Assembly (NCBI GenBank): GCA_030678995.1
Contig: JAUXTQ010000024.1
Coordinates: 1-64,000, forward strand
Direction of reading: 5' to 3'
Length of the DNA: 64,000 nt
Source: Caulobacter sp.
Lineage (GTDB): Bacteria > Pseudomonadota > Alphaproteobacteria > Caulobacterales > Caulobacteraceae
Shown here: positions 9,252 through 18,068 of the stretch, piece by piece
Position numbering within the stretch: position 1 is the first letter of the stretch
Layout: every line of letters starts with the position of its first letter
Notes under the pieces: model-generated
Databases searched by the model: none
What the model saw: the letters and a program-made list of their open reading frames with translations, nothing else
What the model was told of the DNA's origin: nothing
Translations under genes and position numbers: made by a program

Positions 9252-10562
9252 CTACCCCGCCCGCTCGCTCCAGTCGTCCAGGTCCTCTTCCGCCCCCAGC
9301 AGCGCCAGGCCCGTGGCGATCGACACCAGCTCCGCGCCGCTCTCCAGCTTCGCCGCCCCGAAGCGGCGCTCGAAGATCGCCCGGACCGCCGGGACGAACG
9401 AAGACCCGCCGGTGAGGAACACCCGGTCCACGCCGGCTTCCGTCAGCCCCGCCCGCGTCAAAGCCTGATCCACCGCCCCCTCGATGGCCGTCAGTTCCGG
9501 CTGGATCCAGCGGTCGAAGCTCGCCCGCTTCACCGGCCCCTCGATCTCCACTGACCCGCCCCTGAACGAAAACACCGCCTCTTCGGCCCCAGACAGCGCC
9601 TCCTTCAGCCGCGAGACCGACTGGTAGAGCCGGTAGCCGTGGTTGTCGTCGAGCACCTCGACCAGCCGCTGCAACTTCTCCGGCTCGACCGCGTCGCGGA
9701 CCAGGCGGCGGATGTCGCGCATGTCCCGCGACGCCCGCAGCAGGGCCAGCTGCTCCCATCGGGCGAAGGCGGTGAAGTAGCGGTTGGGCAGGGGGATGAC
9801 GTTGTCGAAGGCGCGGTACAGGCTGCCCTTGCCCAGCCTGGGCGACACCAGATGGTCGATGATCCGGTAGTCGAAGGCGTCCCCCGCCACGCCCACCCCG
9901 GCGTTGGACAGGGCCTGCGACCGCACATGGCCGTCCCGGTGGGTGAACCGCACCAGCGAGAAGTCGCTGGTGCCGCCGCCGAAGTCGCCGACCAGCACCG
10001 TGGCGTCGCCCTCCAGCCGTTTGGCGAAGAAGAAGGCCGCCGCGACCGGCTCGTAGACGTAGCGGATGTCGGTAAAGCCCAGCCGCCGGAACGCCGTCTC
10101 GTAGCGGGTCAGGGCCAGGGCCGGGTCCGGCCGCAGCCCGGCGAAGGCCACCGGCCGGCCGACGATCACCCGCCTCGGCAGCTCGGCCATGTCCGCCCCG
10201 CCATGCTCGCGCAGCTTGAGCAGGAAGGCGCTCAGCAGGTCCTCGAAGGTGAACCGGCGGCGGAGGATCTCGGTGTCGGTGAACAGCGGGCTGGCGGCGT
10301 AGCTCTTGAACGACTGGATGAACCGCGTCTCCAGCGGCTCCTCCACATAGGCGTCGATGGCCCAGGGCCCGGCCTCGACGACCCGCCCGGCGGGGTCGTC
10401 CATCGGCGCATGGAAGCTGAGGGCCGAGCGGAAGGCGTTGAACGCCTCGCCGTCGTGGCTGAAGCCGGCGAGAGCCGCCTGGCCCCCGCCCTGGTCGAAG
10501 GCCACGACCGTGTTGGTCGTGCCGAAGTCGACGCCGATCGCGGCGTCGGAGAGGCGCGTCAT
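9252..10562 (-). CDS. Hsp70 family protein (YegD-like chaperone)
   Basis: MTRLSDAAIGVDFGTTNTVVAFDQGG...VLVGDFGGGTSDFSLVRF...RVFLTGGSSFVPAVRAIFERRFG; actin-like ATPase motifs, lacks full C-terminal DnaK substrate domain. Confidence 0.9.
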   Translation of the reverse strand: MTRLSDAAIGVDFGTTNTVVAFDQGGGQAALAGFSHDGEAFNAFRSALSFHAPMDDPAGRVVEAGPWAIDAYVEEPLETRFIQSFKSYAASPLFTDTEILRRRFTFEDLLSAFLLKLREHGGADMAELPRRVIVGRPVAFAGLRPDPALALTRYETAFRRLGFTDIRYVYEPVAAAFFFAKRLEGDATVLVGDFGGGTSDFSLVRFTHRDGHVRSQALSNAGVGVAGDAFDYRIIDHLVSPRLGKGSLYRAFDNVIPLPNRYFTAFARWEQLALLRASRDMRDIRRLVRDAVEPEKLQRLVEVLDDNHGYRLYQSVSRLKEALSGAEEAVFSFRGGSVEIEGPVKRASFDRWIQPELTAIEGAVDQALTRAGLTEAGVDRVFLTGGSSFVPAVRAIFERRFGAAKLESGAELVSIATGLALLGAEEDLDDWSERAG

Positions 10563-10596
10563 GGGGATGTCCCTTCGCGGATAGAAGCGGAGAACA

Positions 10597-10712
10597 AGTT
10601 CCTCCCCCACGGGGGAGGTGGCTCGCCGAAGGCGAGACGGAGGGGGGCGTGTTGAACCGCCCCCTCAGTCAGCCCTGCGGGCTGCCAGCTCCCCCAGGGG
10701 GGAGCAACTTGT
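10597..10712. repeat. intergenic inverted-repeat element composed of several small hairpins
   Basis: caagttcctcccccacgggggagg...ggctcgccgaaggcgaga...gccctgcgggc...agctcccccaggggggagcaacttg; terminal arms complementary. Confidence 0.7.
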
Positions 10713-10790
10713 CGAACGACCCGCTCCGGGTCCGATCGAACGAACCGTCTAGCGCGGGGAAACAGGCACTCTGATCATGAAGCCATGGCC

Positions 10791-13082
10791 CTACTCCGCC
10801 GCCGGCTCGAGCGGCTGGTCGTAGGCCGCCATCAGAGCCATGTTGAGGATCCGCGAGACCGAGGCTGACAGCGGCGCGATCTGCACCGACTTCGACAGCC
10901 CCAGCAGGATCGGCCCGATCACCGTGGCCGCGCCCAGCGACTGCACCAGCTTGGTCGAGATCGAGGCCGAGTGGATCGCCGGCATGATCAGCACATTGGC
11001 CGGGCCGGTCAGGCGCATGAAGGGGAAGTTGCTCCGCGAGTCCGGCTCCAGGGCCAGTTCCGGCGGCATCTCGCCCTCGTACTCGAAGTCGACGCCCTCC
11101 ATCTCGTCGAGCATGGCCACCGCCTCGCGCACCTTCTCCGACCGCAGCCCCATGGGGTTGCCGAAGGTCGAGTAGCTCATGAAGGCGACGCGCGGGGTGA
11201 AGCCCAGCTTGGCCACCGCCCGGGCGGCCTCGCAGGCGATTTCCACCAGCTCCTCGGCCTCGGGCATCTCGGTGACGTTGGTGTCGGCGATGAACAGGGT
11301 GTGGCCCTTGGCCATCACGATCGACATGCCGATGACCCGCCCGCCGGGGGCGGGATCGATCACATGCAGCACCTCTTCGAGCACCTGGTCGAAGCTGCGG
11401 GTCACGCCGGTGACCATGCCGTCAGCGTCGCCCAGGGCGACCATCGAGGCGGCGAAGCTGTTGCGGTCCTGGTTGATCAGCCGCTGGACGTCGCGCTTGA
11501 GGTAGCCCTCGCGCTGCAGCCGCTGGTACAGGTGGTCGACGTAGTCCGGATTGCGGTCCGAGACCCGGGCGTTGACGATCTGCAGGTTCAGCTCCGCCGG
11601 GTCCAGGCCCGCCGAGCGCATGTTCTCCTTCACCAGTTCCTCGCGGCCGACGAGGATGGCGTCGCCCAGGCCCTGGGTCTGGAAGGCGTGGGCGGCGCGG
11701 ATCACGCTCAGCTCCTCGCCCTCGGCGAACACGATGCGCTTGCGCGGCCCGCTCATCACCGCGCCCGACAGCTTCTGCAGGAAGGCCGCCGCCGGATCGA
11801 GGCGCTGGGCCAGCTGGGCGCGATAGGCGTCCATGTCGGCGATCGGCTTGCGCGCCACGCCGGTGTCCATCGCCGCCTGGGCGACGAACGGCGGGATGTA
11901 CCAGATCAGCCGCGGATCGAAGGCCGAGGGGATGATGTACTGCGGGCCGAACTTCAGCTGCCGGCCGTGATAGGCGGCGGCCACTTCATCCGGCACATCT
12001 TCCCGCGCGAGCATGGCCAGGGCGTTGGCGCAGGCGATCTTCATCTCGTGATTGACCCGCCGGGCCCGCACATCGAGCGCCCCGCGGAAGATGTAGGGGA
12101 AGCCCAGCACGTTGTTGACCTGGTTGGGATAGTCGCTGCGGCCGGTGCCCATGATGGCGTCGCTGCGCACCGAATGGACATCTTCTGGGGTGATCTCCGG
12201 GTCCGGGTTGGCCATGGCAAAGATCACCGGATTGGGCGCCATGCTGGCGATCATCTCCTTGGTGAACGCCCCCGCCGCCGACAGGCCCAGCAGCACGTCC
12301 GCGCCGGCCACGGCCTCGGCCAGGGTGCGCTTGTCGGTGTCCACCGCGTGGGCGCTTTTCCACTGGTTCATGCCCTCGGTGCGGCCCTGGTAGAGCACGC
12401 CCTTGGAGTCGCAGGCGATGACGTTCTCGGGCCGCACGCCCATCGCCTTGATCAGCTCAATCGAGGCGATGCCGGCGGCGCCGGGGCCGTTCAGCACCAC
12501 CTTCACGTCCGCCAGCTTCTTGCCGGTGATGAAACAGGCGTTGATCAGGCCGGCGGCGCAGATGATCGCCGTACCGTGCTGGTCGTCGTGGAACACCGGG
12601 ATGTCCAGCAGCTCCTGGCAGCGCTGCTCGATGATGAAACACTCGGGGCTCTTGATGTCCTCGAGGTTGATGCCGCCGAACGTCGCGCCGATGGTCTTGA
12701 CCACCGTGATGATCTCGTCGGGGTCCTCGGTGCTGAGCTCGATGTCGATGGCGTCGACGTCGGCGAAGCGCTTGAACAGCACCGCCTTGCCTTCCATCAC
12801 CGGCTTGGAGGCCATCGCGCCCAGGTTGCCCAGGCCCAGGATGGCCGTGCCGTTGGTGATCACCCCGACCAGATTGCCCTTGGACGTGTAGTCGTAGACC
12901 AGGTCCGGATTCTCGGCGATGGCCAGCACCGGCACGGCGACGCCCGGCGAATAGGCCAGGCTCAGGTCCCGCTGGGTGACCATCGGCTTGGTCGCCGCGA
13001 TGGCGATCTTGCCCGGCGTCGGGAACTGGTGGAAGGCCAGCGCCTCCTCGTCGGTGAAGGTCTTCTTTTCGGAATCACTCAT
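10791..13082 (-). CDS. maeB: NADP-dependent malic enzyme (malic enzyme-phosphotransacetylase fusion)
   Basis: 763 aa; ...FHQFPTPGKIAIAATKPMVTQRDLSLAYSPGVAVP... plus C-terminal PTA-like domain. Confidence 0.95.
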   Translation of the reverse strand: MSDSEKKTFTDEEALAFHQFPTPGKIAIAATKPMVTQRDLSLAYSPGVAVPVLAIAENPDLVYDYTSKGNLVGVITNGTAILGLGNLGAMASKPVMEGKAVLFKRFADVDAIDIELSTEDPDEIITVVKTIGATFGGINLEDIKSPECFIIEQRCQELLDIPVFHDDQHGTAIICAAGLINACFITGKKLADVKVVLNGPGAAGIASIELIKAMGVRPENVIACDSKGVLYQGRTEGMNQWKSAHAVDTDKRTLAEAVAGADVLLGLSAAGAFTKEMIASMAPNPVIFAMANPDPEITPEDVHSVRSDAIMGTGRSDYPNQVNNVLGFPYIFRGALDVRARRVNHEMKIACANALAMLAREDVPDEVAAAYHGRQLKFGPQYIIPSAFDPRLIWYIPPFVAQAAMDTGVARKPIADMDAYRAQLAQRLDPAAAFLQKLSGAVMSGPRKRIVFAEGEELSVIRAAHAFQTQGLGDAILVGREELVKENMRSAGLDPAELNLQIVNARVSDRNPDYVDHLYQRLQREGYLKRDVQRLINQDRNSFAASMVALGDADGMVTGVTRSFDQVLEEVLHVIDPAPGGRVIGMSIVMAKGHTLFIADTNVTEMPEAEELVEIACEAARAVAKLGFTPRVAFMSYSTFGNPMGLRSEKVREAVAMLDEMEGVDFEYEGEMPPELALEPDSRSNFPFMRLTGPANVLIMPAIHSASISTKLVQSLGAATVIGPILLGLSKSVQIAPLSASVSRILNMALMAAYDQPLEPAAE

Positions 13083-13203
13083 GGCGGAGGCGGACGTCCT
13101 TGAAACGCTGGAGCGGCGTCACCGGTCGTCAGGCCGGTCGCGTCGGGGGCAGGAAGGCGCGCAACCTAACGGGCGGGGGGCGGTGGGACAACCGTGCGCT
13201 TGT

Positions 13204-13367
13204 CCTTCCTCTCCCACTTGGGAGAGGGGGACCACGCGGAGCGTGGTGGAGAGGGAGGCGCGGTGGTGGATGGTTGGAGAGCCGGCGATCCGGACGTCCC
13301 GGCCAACAGCAACGCCTCCCTCCACCAGCCTCCGGCTGGTCCCCCTCTCCCTCGCGGGAGAGGAAAG
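13204..13367. repeat. ~165-bp dispersed repeat, copy 1
   Basis: cttcctctcccacttgggagagggggaccacgcggagcgtggtgg...ggcgatccggacgtcccgg...ccaccagcctccggctggtccccctctccctcgcgggagaggaaag; matches 14769-14934. Confidence 0.85.
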
Positions 13368-13411
13368 ACGCGACCGCTGACAACCGCCCCCACCCGCGCT
13401 AATCCTTCCCC

Positions 13412-14197
13412 ATGACCCAGCCGCCCGCCGCCCCCGTGAAGATCGCCGTCGCCGGTGCGCTCGGCCGGATGGGCCGGGCGGTGATCGCGCTCTGCGAAGG
13501 CCGCGAGGACGTGACCGTGGTCGCCCGCTACGAGCGCCCCGGCGTCGAGGGCGAGGGGCTGGTCAGCATCGACGCCGCCATCGCCGCCGCCGACGTGGTC
13601 ATCGACTTCACCACGCCGGAGGCCTCGGTCGCCCTGGCCGAGAAGGCCGCCGGCCGCGGCGCGGTGGCCCTGGTCATCGGCACTACCGGCCTGTCACAGG
13701 ACCAGACCCGCCGCATCGACGAGGCCGCCGGCCGCATCGCCATCGTCCGGTCCGGCAGCTTCTCGCTGGGGATCAACATGCTGCTGGGGCTGGTCGAACA
13801 GGCGGCCCGGGCCTTCGACGCGAGCGACTTCGACATCGAGGTGTTCGAGGCCCACCACCGAAGGAAGGTCGACGCCCCCAGCGGCACGGCCCTGATGCTG
13901 GGCGAGGCGGCCGCGCGCGGTCGCGGCGTCGACCTGAAGGACGTCATCCAGCCCGCCCGCCACGGCCTGACCGGCGCCCGGCCGGAGGGCGAGATCGGCT
14001 TCTCCGTCCTGCGCGGCGGCGGCATCATCGGCGAGCACAGCGTGACGTTTGCGGGTGAGGAGGAGATCCTCACCATCAGCCATTCCTCGCGGGACCGGTC
14101 ACTCTTCGCGCGCGGGGCGGTGACGGCGGCGCGGTGGGTGGCGGGCCGGGGGGCGGGGGCGTTCGATATGCAGGATGTGTTGGGGTTGCGAGGGTAG
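13412..14197 (+). CDS. dapB: 4-hydroxy-tetrahydrodipicolinate reductase
   Basis: VKIAVAGALGRMGRAVIALC...VIGTTGLS...FEAHHRRKVDAPSGTALMLGE. Confidence 0.96.
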   Translation: MTQPPAAPVKIAVAGALGRMGRAVIALCEGREDVTVVARYERPGVEGEGLVSIDAAIAAADVVIDFTTPEASVALAEKAAGRGAVALVIGTTGLSQDQTRRIDEAAGRIAIVRSGSFSLGINMLLGLVEQAARAFDASDFDIEVFEAHHRRKVDAPSGTALMLGEAAARGRGVDLKDVIQPARHGLTGARPEGEIGFSVLRGGGIIGEHSVTFAGEEEILTISHSSRDRSLFARGAVTAARWVAGRGAGAFDMQDVLGLRG

Positions 14198-14203
14198 GGC
14201 GCA

Positions 14204-14587
14204 ATGGACGCGATGATGTCCCGGTTGAGCCCGCTCGAAAGCGCAGTTGCTGAAGCCATCAGCCACCAGTATCCAGTCGCGACGTCAGCGCTGCTGAGCC
14301 AACTCGCGACGGCAACAGTTACAGGTCGCGACTTCACCGGTTCAGGCTTCTTCACCGAGTTCGAGGTCAGCCGATCCGCCCCGTCAGCGCCTACGGCCAT
14401 TGGACCAGTGGGGTGGATCGGCGCCCTGGTAGGGCCAGACCGCTATCCAATGGAGTTCATGCTCTACGTTCGGGAAGGCTTTGCGCACATGATCGAGGCT
14501 TACAGCTACGGCGATGGCTATGGGGAACTGGACTTGATCAACGCCGAGTTTAGCCGGCCGACTGCCATCGATACCTACCAACTCTGA
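14204..14587 (+). CDS. hypothetical protein, no recognised family
   Basis: 127 aa ORF MDAMMSRLSPLESAVAEAISHQYPVATSALLSQLATATVTGRDFTGSGFFTEFEV..., plausible composition, lower GC than neighbours. Confidence 0.65.
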   Translation: MDAMMSRLSPLESAVAEAISHQYPVATSALLSQLATATVTGRDFTGSGFFTEFEVSRSAPSAPTAIGPVGWIGALVGPDRYPMEFMLYVREGFAHMIEAYSYGDGYGELDLINAEFSRPTAIDTYQL

Positions 14588-14655
14588 AACAGCTTCAGGG
14601 GTTGTATGAGGTTCAGGAGCCCACACCCCGCCCTTCATCTCATGGCGAGAGCTTC

Positions 14656-14742
14656 GCCGGTCGGGACAGGTCACTCAAGGGTGGCCCTCCGGGCCATCGC
14701 TTCGCGACGCGCAGCGCCCTTGACTGACCTGTCCCGACCGGC
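14656..14742. repeat. long inverted-repeat element (26-bp arms, 25/26 match)
   Basis: gccggtcgggacaggtcactcaaggg ... cccttgactgacctgtcccgaccggc with inner hairpins ggccctccgggcc and cgcttcgcg. Confidence 0.8.
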
Positions 14743-14768
14743 ACGCCGGCCTGCATGAGATCAATGGC

Positions 14769-14934
14769 TTTCCTCCCCCACTTGGGGGAGGGGGACCAAG
14801 CGGAGCTTGGTGGTGGGGGATGCGCGGTGGCGGCCGATTGAGGCGCTGGCGATCCGGACGTCCCGGCTCACAGCGGCGCATCCCTCTCCACCAGCCTTCG
14901 GCTGGTCCCCCTCTCCCAAGTGGGAGAGGAGAAG
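14769..14934. repeat. ~165-bp dispersed repeat, copy 2 (direct orientation to 13204-13367)
   Basis: tttcctcccccacttgggggagggggaccaagcggagcttggtgg...ggcgatccggacgtcccgg...ccaccagccttcggctggtccccctctcccaagtgggagaggaga. Confidence 0.85.
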
Positions 14935-14951
14935 CGAAGCTGGGAGAGGCG

Positions 14952-15722
14952 CTACCCGCCCCTCGCCACGAACCACTCATTCAGGAACCGCTTGTCGGCC
15001 TTGCCGTACAGAAACTCGGCGCCCTGATACCCGCCAACACTCCCACCCGCCGCCTCGAGCACCGCCTGGGCGGCGCAAATGTCCCACTCGCTCGTCGGGC
15101 CGTGGCGCGGATAGATGTCGGCCACGCCCTCGGCGATGCGGCAGAGCTTGACCGAGCTGTCCATGGCCACCTTCAGGTCAAAGCCGTACTCGGCGGTCAG
15201 CTTGGCCAGCGTCTCTTCCTTCATGGTGTGGCTGATCAGGGCCACCGCCTCGCCCTTGGGCCAGGGGCGCACCTGCACCGGGCTCGCCGCCCCGCCTTCG
15301 GCGCGCTTCATCGCGCCTCGCGCGGTGGTGAACCAGGTCTCGCCCGAGGCCGGGGCGCAGACCGCGCCGGCCACCGGCCTGCGGCCGGCCACCAGGCCGA
15401 TGTTGACGGTGAAGCTGGGGTCGCCGCGCATGAAGGCCTTGGTGCCGTCCACCGGATCGACGAGGAAAAAGCGGTCGCCGATGGCGTCCGGGGTGCCGAA
15501 CTCGCTGGCGTGTTCCTCGGCGACGATGGCGATGTCCGGGAAGCGTTCCTTCAACCGCTTGACGATCAGCTTCTCGCCCTCCTGGTCGGCGATGGTCACC
15601 GGGCTCATGTCGGCCTTGGCTGTGTGGGCCACCGTGCCGCCGTGCGACCAGTAGGGCAGGACCAGCCGGCCGGCTTCCTCGACGATGTCGGCCAGGATCA
15701 GTCCAATGTCGGCGTCGCTCAT
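14952..15722 (-). CDS. cysQ: 3'(2'),5'-bisphosphate nucleotidase CysQ
   Basis: inositol monophosphatase-like: ...KADMSPVTIADQEGEKLI...FFLVDPVDGTKAFMRG...PTSEWDICAAQAVLEAAGG. Confidence 0.92.
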   Translation of the reverse strand: MSDADIGLILADIVEEAGRLVLPYWSHGGTVAHTAKADMSPVTIADQEGEKLIVKRLKERFPDIAIVAEEHASEFGTPDAIGDRFFLVDPVDGTKAFMRGDPSFTVNIGLVAGRRPVAGAVCAPASGETWFTTARGAMKRAEGGAASPVQVRPWPKGEAVALISHTMKEETLAKLTAEYGFDLKVAMDSSVKLCRIAEGVADIYPRHGPTSEWDICAAQAVLEAAGGSVGGYQGAEFLYGKADKRFLNEWFVARGG

Positions 15723-15907
15723 CGGCGGGCTCCCGGGTCGTCGGCCACGAAAATCAGACGCACGACCGACGCATCGATGGCCTGCTTGCCGGCGTTCTCG
15801 AAATCGACGGTGACCCGCCGCCCGGCCACCGACTGCACCTGTCCCAGACCCCAGTCCTCGCGATCCGGATGGCGCACCAGGGCGCCGGGCTCGATAAAGG
15901 GGTCCAT
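15719..15907 (-). CDS. DUF3553 domain-containing protein
   Basis: MDPFIEPGALVRHPDREDWGLGQVQSVAGRRVTVDFENAGKQAI; 4-nt overlap with cysQ. Confidence 0.8.
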   Translation of the reverse strand: MDPFIEPGALVRHPDREDWGLGQVQSVAGRRVTVDFENAGKQAIDASVVRLIFVADDPGARR

Positions 15908-15972
15908 GGCGGTCTGGTTAGGGGCCTACGGGCCATTTGCCAACGCTTCAAATCAGGTCAATTTCGACAGCC

Positions 15973-16665
15973 ATGACCGAACCCGACGCCTTCCAGCCCA
16001 TCCCCGAGCCCGAGGGCCCCGCCGCCGGGGACCTGCTGCCAGAGGCCGCCGAACTGGCGGCCCAGATTTCCGCGCGGCTGTGCCACGACTTCATCAGCCC
16101 GGCCAGCGCCATCGTTTCGGGCCTGGACCTGCTGGAGGACCCGACCGCCCAGGACATGCGCGAGGACGCCATGGACCTGATCGGCCAGAGCGCTCGCAAG
16201 CTGGCCGACCTGCTGCAGTTCAGCCGGGTGGCCTTCGGCGCCTCGGCCTCGGCCGAGACCTACGACGCCCGCGAGCTGGAGAGCCTGGCCAGGGGCGTCT
16301 TCGCCCATGTGCGGCCCGAGCTGGACTGGAAGGTCGAGGTCGCCGCGCTGAACAAGGCCAGCGGCCGCATCCTGATGAACCTCTGCCAGATCGCCGCCGG
16401 CGCCCTGCCGATCGGGGGTGTGGCCACGGCCCGGGTGGTGGAGGCCGACGGCCGGGCGGCCATCTCCCTGGAAGCGGTCGGCCCGCGGGCCAAGCTGAAG
16501 CCGGAGGTGCTGCGCGGCCTCAAGGGCGAGCCCCGCGGCGACGCGGTCGGCGGTGCCTGGGTCCAGGCCTACTACCTGCACCTGATCGTCAAGGCCGCCG
16601 GCGGCCAGCTGGCCGCCGAGGTCGGCGAGGAGCGCGTGACCCTGGCGGCCTGGACGCCGGTCTAG
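15973..16665 (+). CDS. chpT: histidine phosphotransferase ChpT
   Basis: ELAAQISARLCHDFISPASAIVSGLDLLEDPTAQDMREDAMDLIGQSARKLADLLQFSRVAFGA; ChpT signature HDFISPxxAI. Confidence 0.92.
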   Translation: MTEPDAFQPIPEPEGPAAGDLLPEAAELAAQISARLCHDFISPASAIVSGLDLLEDPTAQDMREDAMDLIGQSARKLADLLQFSRVAFGASASAETYDARELESLARGVFAHVRPELDWKVEVAALNKASGRILMNLCQIAAGALPIGGVATARVVEADGRAAISLEAVGPRAKLKPEVLRGLKGEPRGDAVGGAWVQAYYLHLIVKAAGGQLAAEVGEERVTLAAWTPV

Positions 16666-16670
16666 CGCCT

Positions 16671-16757
16671 GAAATCAGGGGACAGCTTACTCATTTCGTC
16701 GGTTCCTCGCTGCCGGACGCGGCTTCGAACGAAATGAGTAAGCTGTCCCCTGATTTC
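16671..16757. repeat. perfect 29-nt inverted repeat with 29-nt spacer (REP/MITE-like)
   Basis: gaaatcaggggacagcttactcatttcgt (16671-16699) / acgaaatgagtaagctgtcccctgatttc (16729-16757). Confidence 0.9.
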
Positions 16758-16857
16758 CACAGCTGCGGACAATCGGTCGCGCGCGTTTTCCACGTCCTCT
16801 CACGACCCGTTAACCGACACATCGGACAACAGCAGTCGGGGAAGGAGCGTTGGCGCC

Positions 16858-17244
16858 TTGAAAACCTGTCTGCTGGTTGATGATAGCCGGGTGATCCGCA
16901 AGGTCGCCCGCCGGATCCTGGAGGATCTCGGCTACGAGGTGGCCGAGGCGTCCGACGGGCTGGAGGCGCTCGCCTGGTGCCGGGCCGCCATGCCCGACGT
17001 CATCCTGCTGGACTGGAACATGCCGGTAATGAACGGCCTGGATTTCCTGCGCCAGCTGCGCACCGAGCCGGGCGGCGACGAGCCCCGCGTGGTCTTCTGC
17101 ACCGTCGAGAATGAGCCGGCCCGCATCCGCGAGGCCCTGGCCGCCGGCGCCTGCGAATACATCATGAAGCCGTTCGACGGCGACATCCTCCAGGCCAAGT
17201 TCGCCGAAGCGGGCCTCCTTGCTCATGAAGGCGCGGCCGCATGA
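16858..17244 (+). CDS. CheY-like single-domain response regulator (apparent TTG start)
   Basis: MKTCLLVDDSRVIRKVARRILEDLGYEVAEASDGLEALAWCRAAMPDVILLDWNMPVMNGLDFL...KPFD; located chpT-RR-cheR. Confidence 0.92.
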   Translation: MKTCLLVDDSRVIRKVARRILEDLGYEVAEASDGLEALAWCRAAMPDVILLDWNMPVMNGLDFLRQLRTEPGGDEPRVVFCTVENEPARIREALAAGACEYIMKPFDGDILQAKFAEAGLLAHEGAAA

Positions 17245-18068
17245 CCCCCGAGGACGTCCAGCTGATCGTGGCGCTGTGCAAACAGCGGGCGGGTCTGAAG
17301 ATCGACCCGGCCAGGACCTATCTGATCGAAAGCCGGCTGGGCCCGTTGGCCCGGCGCGAGGCCTACGGCTCGGTGGCCGAGCTGATCACCGGCCTGCGCG
17401 CGCGCCGCGAGGAGCCGCTGATCTGGGCCCTGGTGGAGGCGATGACCTCCAGCGAAACGGCCTTCTTCCGCGACCGCACGCCGTTCCAGCAGTTCCGCGA
17501 CGAGATCCTGCCGACCCTGAGCCGGATGCGCGGGCCCGAGCCGATCCGCATCTGGAGCGCCGGCTGTTCCACCGGCCAGGAAGCCTACAGCCTGGCGATG
17601 ATCGCCGAGGCCGGCCAGGGCCTGGAGCCTGGGGTGCGCATCGAGATCTACGGCTCGGACATCTCCGAACGGGCCCTCGAGAAGGCCCAGGCCGGGGTCT
17701 ACAATCCGTTCGAGGTCCAGCGGGGCCTGCCGATCCAGTTGCTGGTCGACCACTTCGACAAGGTCGAAGACACCTGGCGGCTGTCGCCGCGCATCCGCCA
17801 GCGGGTGCGCTGGCGGCGGATCAACCTGGCCGCCGACCTGTCGGCGGTGGGCCGGTTCGACGTCATCTTCTGCCGCAACGTGCTCTGTGACCTGGACGAG
17901 GCGGTGCGCCCGCGGGTGCTGGAAGGCCTCGCCGCCGCCCTGCCCGCCGACGGCTTCCTGGTGCTGGGCGTGGAGGAGACGCCGCTGGGCCTGACCGACG
18001 CCTATCGCCCGATCACGGGCCGCGAGGGCCTGTTCGCCCGCAACCCGGCCTACCGGGTCGCCGCCTGA
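17241..18068 (+). CDS. cheR: CheR-type protein-glutamate O-methyltransferase
   Basis: ...SSETAFFRDRTPFQQFRDEILP...RIWSAGCSTGQEAYSLAMI...DVIFCRNVLCDLDEAV. Confidence 0.93.
   Translation: MTPEDVQLIVALCKQRAGLKIDPARTYLIESRLGPLARREAYGSVAELITGLRARREEPLIWALVEAMTSSETAFFRDRTPFQQFRDEILPTLSRMRGPEPIRIWSAGCSTGQEAYSLAMIAEAGQGLEPGVRIEIYGSDISERALEKAQAGVYNPFEVQRGLPIQLLVDHFDKVEDTWRLSPRIRQRVRWRRINLAADLSAVGRFDVIFCRNVLCDLDEAVRPRVLEGLAAALPADGFLVLGVEETPLGLTDAYRPITGREGLFARNPAYRVAA

Noticed and set aside
9252-10562. Unusual Hsp70 suggesting a novel chaperone system
   Set aside because: YegD-like Hsp70 proteins are common; no linked J-protein or exchange factor here to support a system.
10971-13103. 710-aa plus-strand ORF
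   Set aside because: Antisense to maeB; His/Gly/Ala/Arg-rich composition without domains.
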